Shown one piece after another: positions 1 through 8,819 of a stretch of DNA of 64,000 nucleotides. The DNA is from Pseudomonas putida. Its GTDB lineage: Bacteria; Pseudomonadota; Gammaproteobacteria; Pseudomonadales; Pseudomonadaceae. A program made the translations under genes and the position numbers. Under the pieces are notes generated by a model. The model made no database searches. It saw nothing but the letters and a program-made list of their open reading frames with translations, and was not told where the DNA came from. Each line of letters starts with the position of its first letter. The stretch's first letter is position 1. The stretch spans positions 496,001-560,000 of the forward strand of contig CP124529.1 of assembly GCA_029953615.1 (NCBI GenBank). The letters run 5' to 3'.

Positions 1-836
1 GTCATGCCGAAGCGCTGCTGCATCACCGTCGGGGTAATCACCACCAGCACCACCACGGCGGACGTCAGCACACAGGTCAGCAGCGCCGCCGGGATCAGCG
101 CCCGGCGGTGTTCGCCCAGCACCCGTCGCAGCGGGAAGCTCACCGGCTGCTCCTGGCGTGCGCGCAGGGCGAGGAACACCGGTGTTTCACTGAGCCAGCG
201 GCGCAGCCACACGCCGATCACGCCGAATACCCCGCCGAGCAGGAACGGATAGCGCCAGGCGTAGTCGAGAATTTCCTGCGGGGTGAACAGCTGCGCCAGC
301 AAGGTCGCGGTCAGCGCCCCCAGCAGGTAGCCGAAGGTCAGCCCGGCCTGCAGGAAACCCAGGGCGTAGCCGCGCCGCCCGGCCGGCGCATGCTCGGCAA
401 CGAAGGTCCAGGCACTCGGTACCTCCCCGCCCACCGCCGCACCCTGCAGGATGCGCAGGGCCAGCAGGATCAGCGGCGCGGCATAGCCGATGTCGGCGTA
501 GGTCGGCATCACCCCGATCAACAGGCACGGCAGGGCCATCATCAGGATGCTCAGGCTGAAAACCCGCTTGCGTCCCAGGTGGTCGGCGAAGTGCGCCATC
601 AGGATGCCGCCCAGCGGCCGCGCCAGGTAGCCGGTGACGAAGATCCCGAAGCTTTGCAGCAGGCGCAGCCATTCGGGCATCTCGGGCGGGAAGAACAGCT
701 GGCTCAGGGTCAGCGCAAAGAACACGAAGATGATGAAGTCGTAGATTTCCAGCGCGCCGCCCAACGCCGCCAGGCCCAGGGTCCGGTGGTCGCCGCGGCT
801 GAACCGGGGCGGGCGAGCGGTATCGATGGCAGTCAT
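1..836 (-). CDS. MFS transporter, metabolite:H+ symporter type (C-terminus outside window)
   Basis: Reading the minus strand from the ATG at 834-836 gives an open frame of about 278 residues that runs off the window, so the C-terminal third or more is missing. The protein starts MTAIDTARPPRFSRGDHRT and continues with hydrophobic helices typical of the Major Facilitator Superfamily. It has the cytoplasmic loop 2-3 signature in the form ARPLGG...FADHLGRKRVF. The helices 4-5 segment LRILQGAAVGGEVPSAWTFV resembles the ProP/KgtP/ShiA group of organic acid and osmolyte symporters. It is an inner-membrane protein; the substrate cannot be told from this part. It is transcribed away from the pyoverdine genes. 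Confidence 0.85.
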   Translation of the reverse strand, partial: MTAIDTARPPRFSRGDHRTLGLAALGGALEIYDFIIFVFFALTLSQLFFPPEMPEWLRLLQSFGIFVTGYLARPLGGILMAHFADHLGRKRVFSLSILMMALPCLLIGVMPTYADIGYAAPLILLALRILQGAAVGGEVPSAWTFVAEHAPAGRRGYALGFLQAGLTFGYLLGALTATLLAQLFTPQEILDYAWRYPFLLGGVFGVIGVWLRRWLSETPVFLALRARQEQPVSFPLRRVLGEHRRALIPAALLTCVLTSAVVVLVVITPTVMQQRFGM

Positions 837-907
837 GGCAGGTTCCGCAAATCGGCAAAGGGCAAGAGGATAGCAAATAGCTGCCCCCTTGCCCCGCCCG
901 CGCGGCT

Positions 908-1387
908 TTAGCGGTTGAACATGCTATTGACGAAATTGGCCCTGGGCCGTGGCCGCGCCGTGGCAGCCGGCATGGTGCCCGGCAGCGGCAGCTTGCCGAC
1001 CAGCAGCGGCGTATCGATGATCGCCATGAATGCCTCCAGCGCCTCGTTATCGGGCACCTGGGGCAGGCTCAGGCTGACGGCCTGGCGCTCGGTCTGCGGC
1101 ACCGAGGGCACTTGCAACTGGGCCGAGTGGTAAAGCAGGGCATGCTGGATCTGCGTGCTGACGCGGCAAAAGCGCGCCAGGTCGACCCCGGCACGGCTGG
1201 CCAGCTCGATGTTGCCCAACAGCAGGTGGAAAGGCTGCAAGGCACTCAACACCAGGCGCTGCAGCTCCTCGAAGCTGTCCACTGGCGCTATCCGGTAGTA
1301 ACCCAGGCCGTTGAGCAGCCGCTCCAGTTGCAGGCGCTGGCACGGGTGTGCGTCGGCGATGAGGATGCGCAGCGTCTTGTTGGCCAT
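908..1387 (-). CDS. receiver-like (CheY-fold) protein lacking the phospho-acceptor Asp
   Basis: A 159-residue protein with one N-terminal domain resembling a response-regulator receiver. The acidic pocket is suggested by LRILIADAHPCQRLQLERLL (residues 7-26). At the usual phosphorylation site the sequence reads HLLLGNIEL, so residue 58 is Gly where Asp is expected. I see no clear conserved Lys near the end of the fold. About 30 residues rich in Pro, Ala and Arg follow, with no DNA-binding output domain. It lies downstream of, and in the same direction as, the ECF sigma gene (about 170 bp gap), so the two may be co-transcribed. It could act as a phosphorylation-independent adaptor. No specific family name is recognised. 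Confidence 0.6.
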   Translation of the reverse strand: MANKTLRILIADAHPCQRLQLERLLNGLGYYRIAPVDSFEELQRLVLSALQPFHLLLGNIELASRAGVDLARFCRVSTQIQHALLYHSAQLQVPSVPQTERQAVSLSLPQVPDNEALEAFMAIIDTPLLVGKLPLPGTMPAATARPRPRANFVNSMFNR

Positions 1388-1555
1388 GGTCGGACCTGGG
1401 CAGTTGGGTAATGGGTACGCTCCATGACCATACTGCGCCAGTGAAGGCTGCTGCCAACGCTACGCCTGGCAGGGGTCTTCTTTGATAGAAGTCGGGAAAA
1501 CCGAGGAAATCAAGTGATCGACTGACGGAATTTGCATTTGCCTTCAACCCGGCGA

Positions 1556-2032
1556 TCAGGATTCCCACTCGCGCATGCGCACCCGGCAGTGCTTCATGGC
1601 ATTGACGATGTGCTTTTCCACCAGGCTGCGGGAAATTCCCAGATGCTCGGCAATCTGCTGGTGGGACAGGCCATCGAGCTTGCGCAGCAGGAAGCTGTCG
1701 CGGCAGACCTTGCTCAGCTCGTCCAGGGCGCGCTGCATCAGTGCCAGGCGCTGGTCGAGCTGCATGTCGTGGGTCGGCGCCGGGGTATGCCAGCGCTCGT
1801 CGCTGTCCAGCACCTCCAGCGGCTCGGCCTGGCGCACCTGATGCCGACGGTGGCGGTCGACCACCAGGTTGAGCGCGGTGCGGTAAAGAAAGGCACGCGG
1901 GTGCTCGATGCGCTCGCCGTCGGTGCGCTCCAGCACCCGCAGGTAGGCATCGTGTGCCACGTCTTCGGCGGCCTGACGATTGCCCAGGCGCGCGCAAAGG
2001 AAACCCACCAGTTCGCGATAGTAATGTTCCAC
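1556..2032 (-). CDS. FecI-like ECF RNA polymerase sigma factor
   Basis: A 158-residue ECF sigma factor. Region 2 is seen in the first 60 residues (RQAAEDVAHDAYLRVLER, then HPRAFLYRTALNLVVDRHRR). The region 4 helix-turn-helix lies near residues 115-150 (LDGLSHQQIAEHLGISRSLVEKHIV), a form typical of the iron-uptake FecI/PvdS/FpvI group. The start is GTG at 2030-2032, preceded by an AGG about 8 nt upstream. No fecR-type anti-sigma gene or TonB receptor gene lies next to it, which is unusual for the group; the neighbour is the receiver-like gene. A Fur-like box about 90 bp upstream suggests repression by iron. It is clearly distinct from PvdS at 35372-35902. Confidence 0.85.
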   Translation of the reverse strand: MEHYYRELVGFLCARLGNRQAAEDVAHDAYLRVLERTDGERIEHPRAFLYRTALNLVVDRHRRHQVRQAEPLEVLDSDERWHTPAPTHDMQLDQRLALMQRALDELSKVCRDSFLLRKLDGLSHQQIAEHLGISRSLVEKHIVNAMKHCRVRMREWES

Positions 2033-2120
2033 GACGTTACCTGAGATCGTCCTGCCAGCCTATGCCAGAAAGCCTTTTCAGGCAGCAACGCGGGACCGAG
2101 TGATGTCAGCGTGCGATCTT

Positions 2121-2139
2121 ACAAATTATAATTATTCTC
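2121..2139 (-). promoter_or_regulatory. Fur-like box upstream of the ECF sigma gene
   Basis: Read on the minus strand, this AT-rich 19-mer (starting GAGAATAATTATAAT) matches the classical Fur consensus at about 12 of 19 positions by my count. It stands out in a GC-rich context and sits about 90 bp upstream of the FecI-like sigma gene. The iron-uptake role of that family fits Fur control. The match is moderate. Confidence 0.5.
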
Positions 2140-2190
2140 AGCAACAAGGCGCTTGGAGCAACACCGTCCCTCCCACAGGTATGCGCTCTT

Positions 2191-2277
2191 CTGTGGGAGC
2201 GGGCATGCCCGCGAAGAATTCAACGCGGTGCATGGCACCGGCTGCGCCGGTGTTCGCGGGCACGCCCGCTCCCACAG
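2191..2277. repeat. REP-type inverted repeats (composite unit)
   Basis: CTGTGGGAGCGGGCATGCCC at 2191-2210 faces its inverse GGGCACGCCCGCTCCCACAG near 2258-2277, forming a pair of REP palindromes. Between them lies GGTGCATGGCACCGG...GTGTTCGCGGG, which recurs exactly near 21997-22030. This is the P. putida type of intergenic repetitive extragenic palindrome. It fills the gap between the ECF sigma gene and the pvdR promoter. Confidence 0.85.
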
Positions 2278-2300
2278 AGATCGCGCCAATCTTCCCACGC

Positions 2301-2324
2301 TAAATCCCCCCCTGCCGCTTTCGT
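2301..2324 (+). promoter_or_regulatory. PvdS (iron-starvation) box for pvdRT-opmQ
   Basis: TAAAT at 2301-2305, a 16-nt spacer and CGT at 2322-2324 match the PvdS-dependent promoter consensus TAAAT-N16/17-CGT. The element ends 31 nt before the pvdR start codon. The remainder of 2033-2355 holds only the Fur-like box and the REP unit. Confidence 0.8.
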
Positions 2325-2355
2325 CTATCTGGCACCCCCTCGGCTGGATGTCTGC

Positions 2356-3528
2356 ATGAGACCTTTAACCAACACCCGTCGCCGGCTACTGCTCACCGGC
2401 CTGGGCCTGCTCGGCCTGGGCAGCCTGCTGGCCTGGAAGGCCCTGCCCTATGGCGCACAGCCGCTGAGCACGGTCGCCGTGACCCGCGCCGACATCGAAA
2501 GCAGCGTCACCGCACTGGGTACCCTGCAACCGCGTCGCTACGTGGACGTTGGTGCCCAGGCGTCGGGGCAGATCCACACCCTGCACGTGGAAGTCGGCGA
2601 CACGGTGCGCAAAGGCCAACTACTGGTCGAGATCGACCCTTCGACCCAGCAGGCCCGGCTGGATGCCGGCCGTTATTCGATCGACAACCTCAAGGCCCAG
2701 CTGGCCGAACAACGCGCGCAGTTCCAACTGGCCCGACAGCAACTCAAACGCCAACGCGACCTGGCGGCCGCCGGTGCCACCCGCGACGAGGACGTACAAA
2801 CGGCTGCCGCACAGTTGAAGGTCACCCAGGCGCGCATCGACATGTTCCAGGCCCAGATCCGTCAGGCCCAGGCCAGCCTGCGCAGCGACGAGGCCGAGCT
2901 GGGCTACACGCGCATCTACGCGCCGATGGACGGCACGGTAGTGGCGGTGGATGCGCGTGAGGGGCAAACCCTCAATGCCCAGCAGCAGACCCCGTTGATC
3001 CTGCGCATCGCCAAGCTTTCGCCAATGACCGTGTGGGCCCAGGTGTCAGAGGCCGACATCGGCAAGGTCACGCCGGGCATGACCGCCTACTTCACCACCC
3101 TGGCCGGCGGCAAGCGCCGCTGGACCAGCACCGTGCGGCAAGTACTGCCGATCCCGCCCAAGCCACTGGAGCAGGCCAGCCAGGGCGGCGGCAGCCCGGC
3201 CAGCGTCAGCAATGGCAGTGCCGGCAGCCAGGTAGTGCAGTACAGCGTGCTGCTGGATGTCGACAACCCCGACGGCGCGCTGATGGCAGAGATGACCACA
3301 CAGGTGTTCTTCGTCGCCGGCAAAGCCAGCCAGGTGCTGACCGTACCACTGGCCGCGCTGGACGACGGCGATGGCCTGCGCCTGGCGCATGTGCTGACCC
3401 GCGACGGAAAGGTGGAACAGCGCCAGGTGCGCACCGGCCTCAGCGACCGCCTGCGGGTGCAAGTGCTGGACGGCCTCAACGAAGGCGAACGCCTGGTGAT
3501 CGGCGCCCCTGGCGTCAGCGGAGGTTGA
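2356..3528 (+). CDS. pvdR: PvdR, periplasmic adaptor of the PvdRT-OpmQ pyoverdine efflux pump
   Basis: A 390-residue membrane-fusion (HlyD/MacA family) protein. Residues 8-30 form an N-terminal membrane anchor or signal. A biotinyl-lipoyl half (DVGAQASGQIHTLHVEVGDTV) follows. A coiled-coil hairpin spans about residues 100-175 and is rich in Gln, Ala and Arg. The second lipoyl half (YTRIYAPMDGTVVAVDAREG) precedes beta-barrel and membrane-proximal domains. It would link inner-membrane PvdT to outer-membrane OpmQ and help secrete or recycle pyoverdine from the periplasm. Its stop codon is directly followed by the pvdT ATG. The PvdS box just upstream fits iron-starvation control. The name is inferred from the pump gene order beside pvdP-pvdM-pvdN. 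Confidence 0.9.
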   Translation: MRPLTNTRRRLLLTGLGLLGLGSLLAWKALPYGAQPLSTVAVTRADIESSVTALGTLQPRRYVDVGAQASGQIHTLHVEVGDTVRKGQLLVEIDPSTQQARLDAGRYSIDNLKAQLAEQRAQFQLARQQLKRQRDLAAAGATRDEDVQTAAAQLKVTQARIDMFQAQIRQAQASLRSDEAELGYTRIYAPMDGTVVAVDAREGQTLNAQQQTPLILRIAKLSPMTVWAQVSEADIGKVTPGMTAYFTTLAGGKRRWTSTVRQVLPIPPKPLEQASQGGGSPASVSNGSAGSQVVQYSVLLDVDNPDGALMAEMTTQVFFVAGKASQVLTVPLAALDDGDGLRLAHVLTRDGKVEQRQVRTGLSDRLRVQVLDGLNEGERLVIGAPGVSGG

Positions 3529-5493
3529 ATGAGCACGCCCCTGATCGAGCTGGTCGACATCCGTAAATCCTACGGCGGCGTCGAAACGCCCAAGGTCGAT
3601 ATCCTGCATGGCATCAACCTGTGCATCCATCCTGGCGAGTTCGTCGCCATCGTCGGCGCCTCCGGCTCCGGCAAGTCGACCTTGATGAATATCCTCGGCT
3701 GCCTCGACCGCCCCACGTCCGGCAGTTACCGCTTCGCCGGCAAGGATGTGGCCGAGCTGGGCAGCGACGAACTGGCCTGGCTGCGCCGCGAGGCGTTTGG
3801 CTTCGTGTTCCAGGGCTACCACCTGATCCCATCGGGCTCGGCCCAGGAAAACGTCGAAATGCCGGCCATCTATGCCGGCATCGCTGCCAACGAACGCCAC
3901 GCCCGCGCCAGCGCCCTGCTCGGCCGCCTAGGCCTGGCCAGCCGCACCGGCAACCGCCCGCACCAGTTGTCTGGCGGCCAGCAGCAACGGGTGTCGATTG
4001 CCCGGGCCTTGATGAACGGCGGCCATATCATCCTCGCCGACGAACCCACTGGCGCCCTCGACAGCCACAGCGGCACCGAAGTGATGGCGTTGCTCGACGA
4101 GCTGGCCAGCCAGGGCCATGTGATCATCCTGATCACCCATGACCGCAACGTCGCGGCGCGGGCACAGCGCGTGATCGAAATCCGTGACGGCCTGATCATC
4201 AGCGATTCGGCCGGCGAACAGCCCACGGTCGAGCACGGCCGCGGGCTGCAGGCCGAGCAGCTGCGCCAGCGCCTGGACCGTGGCGCGACTTTGCACGGGG
4301 CGTGGAAAGGCGAATTGCTCGAAGCCCTGCAGGCAGCCTGGCGGGTGATGTGGGTCAACCGCTTCCGCACCGCCCTGACCCTGCTGGGCATCGTCATCGG
4401 CGTGGCCTCGGTGGTGGTGATGCTGGCCGTGGGCGAAGGCAGCAAGCGCCAGGTCATGGCGCAGATGGCCGCCTTCGGCTCGAATATCCTCTACCTCAAC
4501 GGCAAGCCGGCAAGCCTGGGCGAACAGGCCGGCACCATCACCCTCGACGATGTCGCTGCCATCGGCCAACTGCCGCAGGTCAAACACGTGATGCCGGTGA
4601 TCGGCGAAAAGATGATGGTGCGCCAAGGCAACAACAGCCAGCGGTTCTATGTGGGTGGCAACAACACCGGGTTCCCGGAGATTTTCAACTGGCCTGCGGT
4701 GCAGGGCGGCTTCTACACCGATGCCGATGAAGCCAATGCTGCCGCGGTGGCGGTGATCGGCCAGAAAGTGCGGGAAAAGATGCTCGACCCTGGCCGCGAC
4801 CCTGTGGGGCAGTACCTGCTGATTGGCAATGTGCCGTTCCAGGTAGTCGGCATCCTGGCCGCCAAGGGCGCCAGCTCTGGCGACCAGGACAGCGACGGGC
4901 GCATCGTGGTGCCCTACTCCGCTGCAGCCATCCGCCTGTTCGGCCAGCGCGACCCGGACTACATCGCCGTTGCCGCCCTCGACTCCACGCGGGTCAACGA
5001 AGCCGAAGCGGCCATAGACAAGCTGCTGCGCCAGCGCCACAACGGCCGCCAGGACTTCGAGCTGACCAATGACGCGGCGCTGATCCAGGCCGAGGCGCGC
5101 ACGCAGAACAGCCTGGCGCTGATGCTGGGGGCGATCGCCGCGATTTCGCTGCTGGTGGGCGGCATCGGCGTGATGAACATCATGTTGATGACCGTGCGCG
5201 AGCGCACCCGTGAAATCGGTATCCGCATGGCCACCGGCGCGCGCCAGCGCGACATCCTGCGGCAATTCCTCAGCGAGGCAGTGATGCTGTCGATGGTCGG
5301 CGGCCTGGCCGGCATCGCCCTGGCCCTGGCCATCGGTGGCGGCCTGATGCTGGCCGAAGTGGCGGTGGCCTTTGCCCTGCCCGCCATGCTCGGCGCCTTC
5401 GCCTGCGCCGTCGTCACCGGCATCGTGTTCGGCTTCATGCCCGCGCGCAAGGCCGCACGCCTCGACCCGGTCAAAGCCCTTACCAGCGAATAA
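3529..5493 (+). CDS. pvdT: PvdT, MacB-type ABC transporter ATPase/permease
   Basis: A 654-residue fusion of an ABC ATPase and a MacB/FtsX-type permease. The ATPase occupies about residues 1-235, with Walker [10 protein letters not shown] (43-51), signature LSGGQQQR and Walker [12 protein letters not shown]. One transmembrane helix follows near residues 275-300 ([20 protein letters not shown]), then a large periplasmic domain. Three C-terminal helices begin near [20 protein letters not shown] and include the conserved [15 protein letters not shown] segment. Length and layout are those of MacB. It would couple ATP hydrolysis to pyoverdine export from the periplasm with PvdR and OpmQ. It is second in the operon, with no intergenic space before it. 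Confidence 0.92.
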   Translation: MSTPLIELVDIRKSYGGVETPKVDILHGINLCIHPGEFVAIVGASGSGKSTLMNILGCLDRPTSGSYRFAGKDVAELGSDELAWLRREAFGFVFQGYHLIPSGSAQENVEMPAIYAGIAANERHARASALLGRLGLASRTGNRPHQLSGGQQQRVSIARALMNGGHIILADEPTGALDSHSGTEVMALLDELASQGHVIILITHDRNVAARAQRVIEIRDGLIISDSAGEQPTVEHGRGLQAEQLRQRLDRGATLHGAWKGELLEALQAAWRVMWVNRFRTALTLLGIVIGVASVVVMLAVGEGSKRQVMAQMAAFGSNILYLNGKPASLGEQAGTITLDDVAAIGQLPQVKHVMPVIGEKMMVRQGNNSQRFYVGGNNTGFPEIFNWPAVQGGFYTDADEANAAAVAVIGQKVREKMLDPGRDPVGQYLLIGNVPFQVVGILAAKGASSGDQDSDGRIVVPYSAAAIRLFGQRDPDYIAVAALDSTRVNEAEAAIDKLLRQRHNGRQDFELTNDAALIQAEARTQNSLALMLGAIAAISLLVGGIGVMNIMLMTVRERTREIGIRMATGARQRDILRQFLSEAVMLSMVGGLAGIALALAIGGGLMLAEVAVAFALPAMLGAFACAVVTGIVFGFMPARKAARLDPVKALTSE

Positions 5494-5496
5494 CCC

Positions 5497-6902
5497 ATGA
5501 CTCTGCCAAGCCGCATCAGCCTGTTGACCTTATGCGTATGCCTCGCCGCCTGCAGTACGCCGCCCACCCCCGCCAGCGGCATCGCCACGCCACCTGCCTG
5601 GCAAGGCGAGGTCGCAACAACCTCGCCACAATGGCCAACGGCCCAGTGGTGGCAAGCCTTCGCCAGCCGCGAGCTCGACCGCCTGGTGCAACACGCCCTG
5701 CACAATGCCCATGACCTGGCCGCCGCCACGGCGCGGGTGCGTCAGGCCCAGGCCCGCGCGGTCATCGCCGGCGCCCCGCTGCTGCCGGAGCTGACGCTGG
5801 GCCTGAACGGCAGCCGCCAACGCCTGCTGCACGGTGAGGGCAACGACCAGCTGGATGTCAGCAGCAACGAACCCACCAGTACCTCGTTCGACATGCAACT
5901 CAGCGCCAGCTACGAAATCGACTTCTGGGGCGGCCTGCGGGCGACCCGCGACAGCGCTCTGCGCAGCCTGGATGCCAGCCGCTTCGACCGCCAGACCGTG
6001 GCGTGCTGACCCTGGTCAGCGCGGTGGCCGACAGTTACCTGCAAGGCCTGGCCCTGCAGGAGCAGTTGCGCATTGCCCGCCTCAACCTGCGCAATGCCCA
6101 CGATGTGCTGGGCCTGGTCGAGGCACGCCAGCGCAGCGGTTCCGCCACGCGCCTGGAGCTGGCCCAGCAGCGCAGCCTGGTGGCCGCGCAGCAACGCCAG
6201 TTGCCGTTACTGGAACAGAAGTGGCAAGACAGCCGGGTCACCCTGGCGACCCTGCTCGGCGAACCGGTGCAGGCGCTACCCGCCAGCCAGGAGGCGTTCA
6301 TCACCCTGCAATGGCCCGCCATAGGCAGCGGCGTGCCCAGCGAACTGCTCACCCGCCGCCCGGACATTGCCGCGGCTGAAGCACGCCTGGCCGCCGCCAG
6401 CGCCAACGTGCAGGTCGCCCGCGCCGCCATGCTGCCCAAACTCACCCTCGGGGCCAATCTGGGGGCTGGCGCCAATACCTTCGCCCACTTGTTCGACAGC
6501 GCCTACTACACCCTCACCAGCGGCCTGGTCGCGCCGGTGTTCAACAACGGCCGGCTGCGTGCCGCGCGTGAACTGGCCGAGGCTGAGCAGGCAGAGTTGC
6601 TGGAGGCCTACCGCAGCAGCATCCTGGCCGGTTTTGCCGATGTCGAAAAAGCCCTCAATGCGATCCACGGCGTGGACCGTCAGCGGCAGTGGCAGGATGA
6701 CGAGGTGGCGCAGGCGCGGCTGGCGTTCGACCTGGCGCAGCAGCGTTATGGCGCGGGAGCGGAGACGTTGTTGAGCGTGCTGGAGACCCAGCGCACTTTG
6801 TATGCGGCGCAGGAACAGCAGGCACAACTGCGTCTGGCCCGGTTGCAGGGGAGCGTGGCGTTGTACAAAGCCTTGGGGGGTGGGTGGGTGGTCAGCCAGT
6901 AA
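5497..6902 (+). pseudogene. opmQ: opmQ, outer-membrane efflux channel, broken by a single-base frameshift
   Basis: A TolC/NodT-type outer-membrane factor in two frames. The first (from ATG 5497) has a lipoprotein signal with lipobox LAAC and runs to DRQTVAC, then a stop at 6007-6009. The second frame begins about 6003 and continues without a gap (LTLVSAVADSYLQ...) to TAA at 6902. Adding one base just after 6003, for example restoring GCGCTGCTG, would give one protein of about 468 residues, the family's usual length. Both halves keep family features, including LLTRRPDIAAAEARLAAA and the periodic coiled-coil helices. It is third gene of the pvdRT-opmQ operon, 3 nt after pvdT. A sequencing error is likelier than decay; if real, pyoverdine efflux through this pump would be impaired. 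Confidence 0.85.
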
Positions 6903-6912
6903 GGTCGCCTGT

Positions 6913-7012
6913 ACCGGCCCTATCGCCGGCAAGCCAGCTCCCACAGGGCCTGCGCCGGGCTCAAGGCATGCGCTGTACCTGTGGGAGCCGGCTTGCCGGC
7001 GATAAGGCCGGT
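6913..7012. repeat. REP pair, CCGGC subtype
   Basis: ACCGGCCCTATCGCCGGCAA...GCTCCCACAGG and, inverted about 40 nt later, CCTGTGGGAGCCGGCTTGCC...GGCCGGT. The stem core is GCCGGC rather than the GCGGGC seen in most other copies of this window. It lies between the convergent opmQ and pvdP genes and may help terminate both. Confidence 0.85.
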
Positions 7013-7021
7013 AGGCAGCGA

Positions 7022-8632
7022 CTAGCTCCGCACCTTCAGGTTGCGCGCATACCACGGCCGTTGCGGTACCTTGGGCCGCAGCTTGTCGAGCAGATCGTCA
7101 TCGCTGTAGATGATGCGCAACGCCAGCTTCATGGTCTCCGGGTCCATCTCTACACTGCGCCCGGGCCGCAAACCCGGCACCGTCGAGCAGCCGTGAGTAT
7201 CCGGCCCCAGCCACGGATCCGCCACTTGCACCCAGCGCCCTGGCGCAAACCATGGCACGCCATTGACTTCCAGTCGCCGTACCTCGCCCGGGTGCAACCG
7301 CTCATGGGCGTGGAACCAGTCCTCGATGCGGTCGTCGATCCAACCGTGAAAGTGCCAGAACACCGGGTTCACATGTGATGAAAACGGGTCACCGAGAAAA
7401 TCGTTCTGCTCGGCGAACCAGCGTTCGGCAAAATCATCCGGCGTGCGCGCCGTCGGTACCGGCATGCCGTTGGACGGGTCACGCGGCACCGATGCCCAGC
7501 GCATGTGCAGCCAGTCGTGCAGGCCCAGTTCCACCTCGGAACCGAACTGGCCCAGGGTCAGGGTGCTGAGGTACTCCGGGTCGGTGTAGCGTGACTCCCA
7601 GACCTGGAAGTTGCCATGGAAGGTATCCGGTGTCTTGATGTCGCGCACCCACTGGGTGTATTCCGCATCACCGCTGGCCAGCCAGGTGGGCGGCAGGGCA
7701 TTGCCGTCATGGTTGTCGAAGTAGCGCGCGAACCCGGCGCGGTCGCGCTCCAGTTCCGGCTGCGGCAGCGGGAAGCGCGGCCATGACGGCAAGTCCTGCA
7801 GGGCACGGGCACTGCCAAGCATGTGCCGGTGCATGAAGAAAAAGTCCTCGCCCGAGCCGTTGCGGTCTTTGTGCCGGCCCCGCGCGTCACGCTCGCGGTC
7901 ACGCGGCCCGGGCTGCCAGCCCAGGCCACGCAGGGCGGCCTGCTTGTCCTTGCCCAGCTTGTGCCATTTGTCCCGCGACGCGTGCCACAGCTGGTGGAAC
8001 AGACGATGCTCCGGGGCTATCAGCCAGGCCAGCAGTTGCGGGTTCAGCGGGGTACGCTCGCGCGCCTCGGGGAAGGTGCGCTTCAAGGCCAGGAACTGGT
8101 TATCCTCCACCGGCAATGTCAGCGCGCGGTCCAGGCGTGCAATGCGCCCGTTCAGGGTCGCCGGCCCGGCGTTGCCGAACCGGCCCCAGACCTCGTCGAG
8201 CACGATGTGGCATTCATAGCGGGCCCGGGCCGAAAACAGGCGCCAGCGCAGGGTGCCCGGTTTGTCCGCCAACAGGTCGCCTACCACGCGGTAGCGCGGC
8301 TCTTCCTGCCCACGCAGGCGCTCAGGGGTATCCAGGTAACCGCGCAGGGCGCGCCCACTGGTTGTCACATCCAGGAACAGCTCCAGTTCACCTGTGGGAA
8401 GGCCGTCCAACCCCGCATCCTTGCCCTGCAGGGTCCAGCGCCAGATCCCGCGCAGGGTATCGCCCAACTGCTGCAGGCGGGTATCGGCCAACTCGACGAC
8501 GGCCTCGCCAGGGGTTTCCGGGAATTCCTCGGCGGCACGCTGGCGCTGCACATACAGCGCCCCCAGCGCACCGGGCACCACCACACCCGTCAGTGCCACA
8601 CCGGCGATGAAACCGCGTCGGGAAATCGTCAT
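7022..8632 (-). CDS. pvdP: PvdP, periplasmic tyrosinase of pyoverdine maturation
   Basis: A 536-residue protein starting MTISRRGFIAGVALTG. This is a twin-arginine (Tat) signal, so the ATG at 8630-8632 is preferred over the one five codons upstream. The N-terminal half is beta-rich. The C-terminal half carries His clusters expected for a binuclear copper tyrosinase: FFFMHRHML, LGLHDWLHMRW and HVNPVFWHFHGWIDDRIEDWFHAHE (the last two read in short pieces). In known pyoverdine biology PvdP oxidises ferribactin to form the fluorescent chromophore in the periplasm. The gene diverges from pvdM, and a PvdS box lies 54 nt upstream of the start. The length agrees with the family. Confidence 0.92.
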   Translation of the reverse strand: MTISRRGFIAGVALTGVVVPGALGALYVQRQRAAEEFPETPGEAVVELADTRLQQLGDTLRGIWRWTLQGKDAGLDGLPTGELELFLDVTTSGRALRGYLDTPERLRGQEEPRYRVVGDLLADKPGTLRWRLFSARARYECHIVLDEVWGRFGNAGPATLNGRIARLDRALTLPVEDNQFLALKRTFPEARERTPLNPQLLAWLIAPEHRLFHQLWHASRDKWHKLGKDKQAALRGLGWQPGPRDRERDARGRHKDRNGSGEDFFFMHRHMLGSARALQDLPSWPRFPLPQPELERDRAGFARYFDNHDGNALPPTWLASGDAEYTQWVRDIKTPDTFHGNFQVWESRYTDPEYLSTLTLGQFGSEVELGLHDWLHMRWASVPRDPSNGMPVPTARTPDDFAERWFAEQNDFLGDPFSSHVNPVFWHFHGWIDDRIEDWFHAHERLHPGEVRRLEVNGVPWFAPGRWVQVADPWLGPDTHGCSTVPGLRPGRSVEMDPETMKLALRIIYSDDDLLDKLRPKVPQRPWYARNLKVRS

Positions 8633-8685
8633 TGCATACCTGTGCATTCATTGCGGCCATGGGGCACGGCCCGTCCAAGGCTAGA

Positions 8686-8709
8686 ACGTTGCACGGCAGG
8701 TGAAATTTA
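8686..8709 (-). promoter_or_regulatory. PvdS box for pvdP
   Basis: On the minus strand TAAAT (8709-8705), a 16-nt spacer and CGT (8688-8686) match the PvdS promoter consensus. The element points toward pvdP. Confidence 0.8.
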
Positions 8710-8742
8710 GCCGCGTACAGGGAGCATACGCGGCTAAATTTC
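8702..8742. repeat. 16-bp perfect inverted repeat joining two divergent PvdS promoters
   Basis: GAAATTTAGCCGCGTA at 8702-8717 and its exact reverse complement TACGCGGCTAAATTTC at 8727-8742 are separated by 9 nt. Each arm contains the TAAAT element of one of the two divergent PvdS boxes, so the promoters are symmetrical well beyond the consensus. Confidence 0.9.
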
Positions 8743-8758
8743 CCGGGCGCGAGCTCGT
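8735..8758 (+). promoter_or_regulatory. PvdS box for pvdM-pvdN
   Basis: TAAAT at 8735-8739, 16 nt, then CGT at 8756-8758, pointing toward pvdM, whose ATG follows 61 nt later. Confidence 0.8.
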
Positions 8759-8819
8759 TCACTGCAGGTAGCGGCGGCCTCTGTGCCCATCCCTCGACGG
8801 TGAACCTATTGAGACCAAG

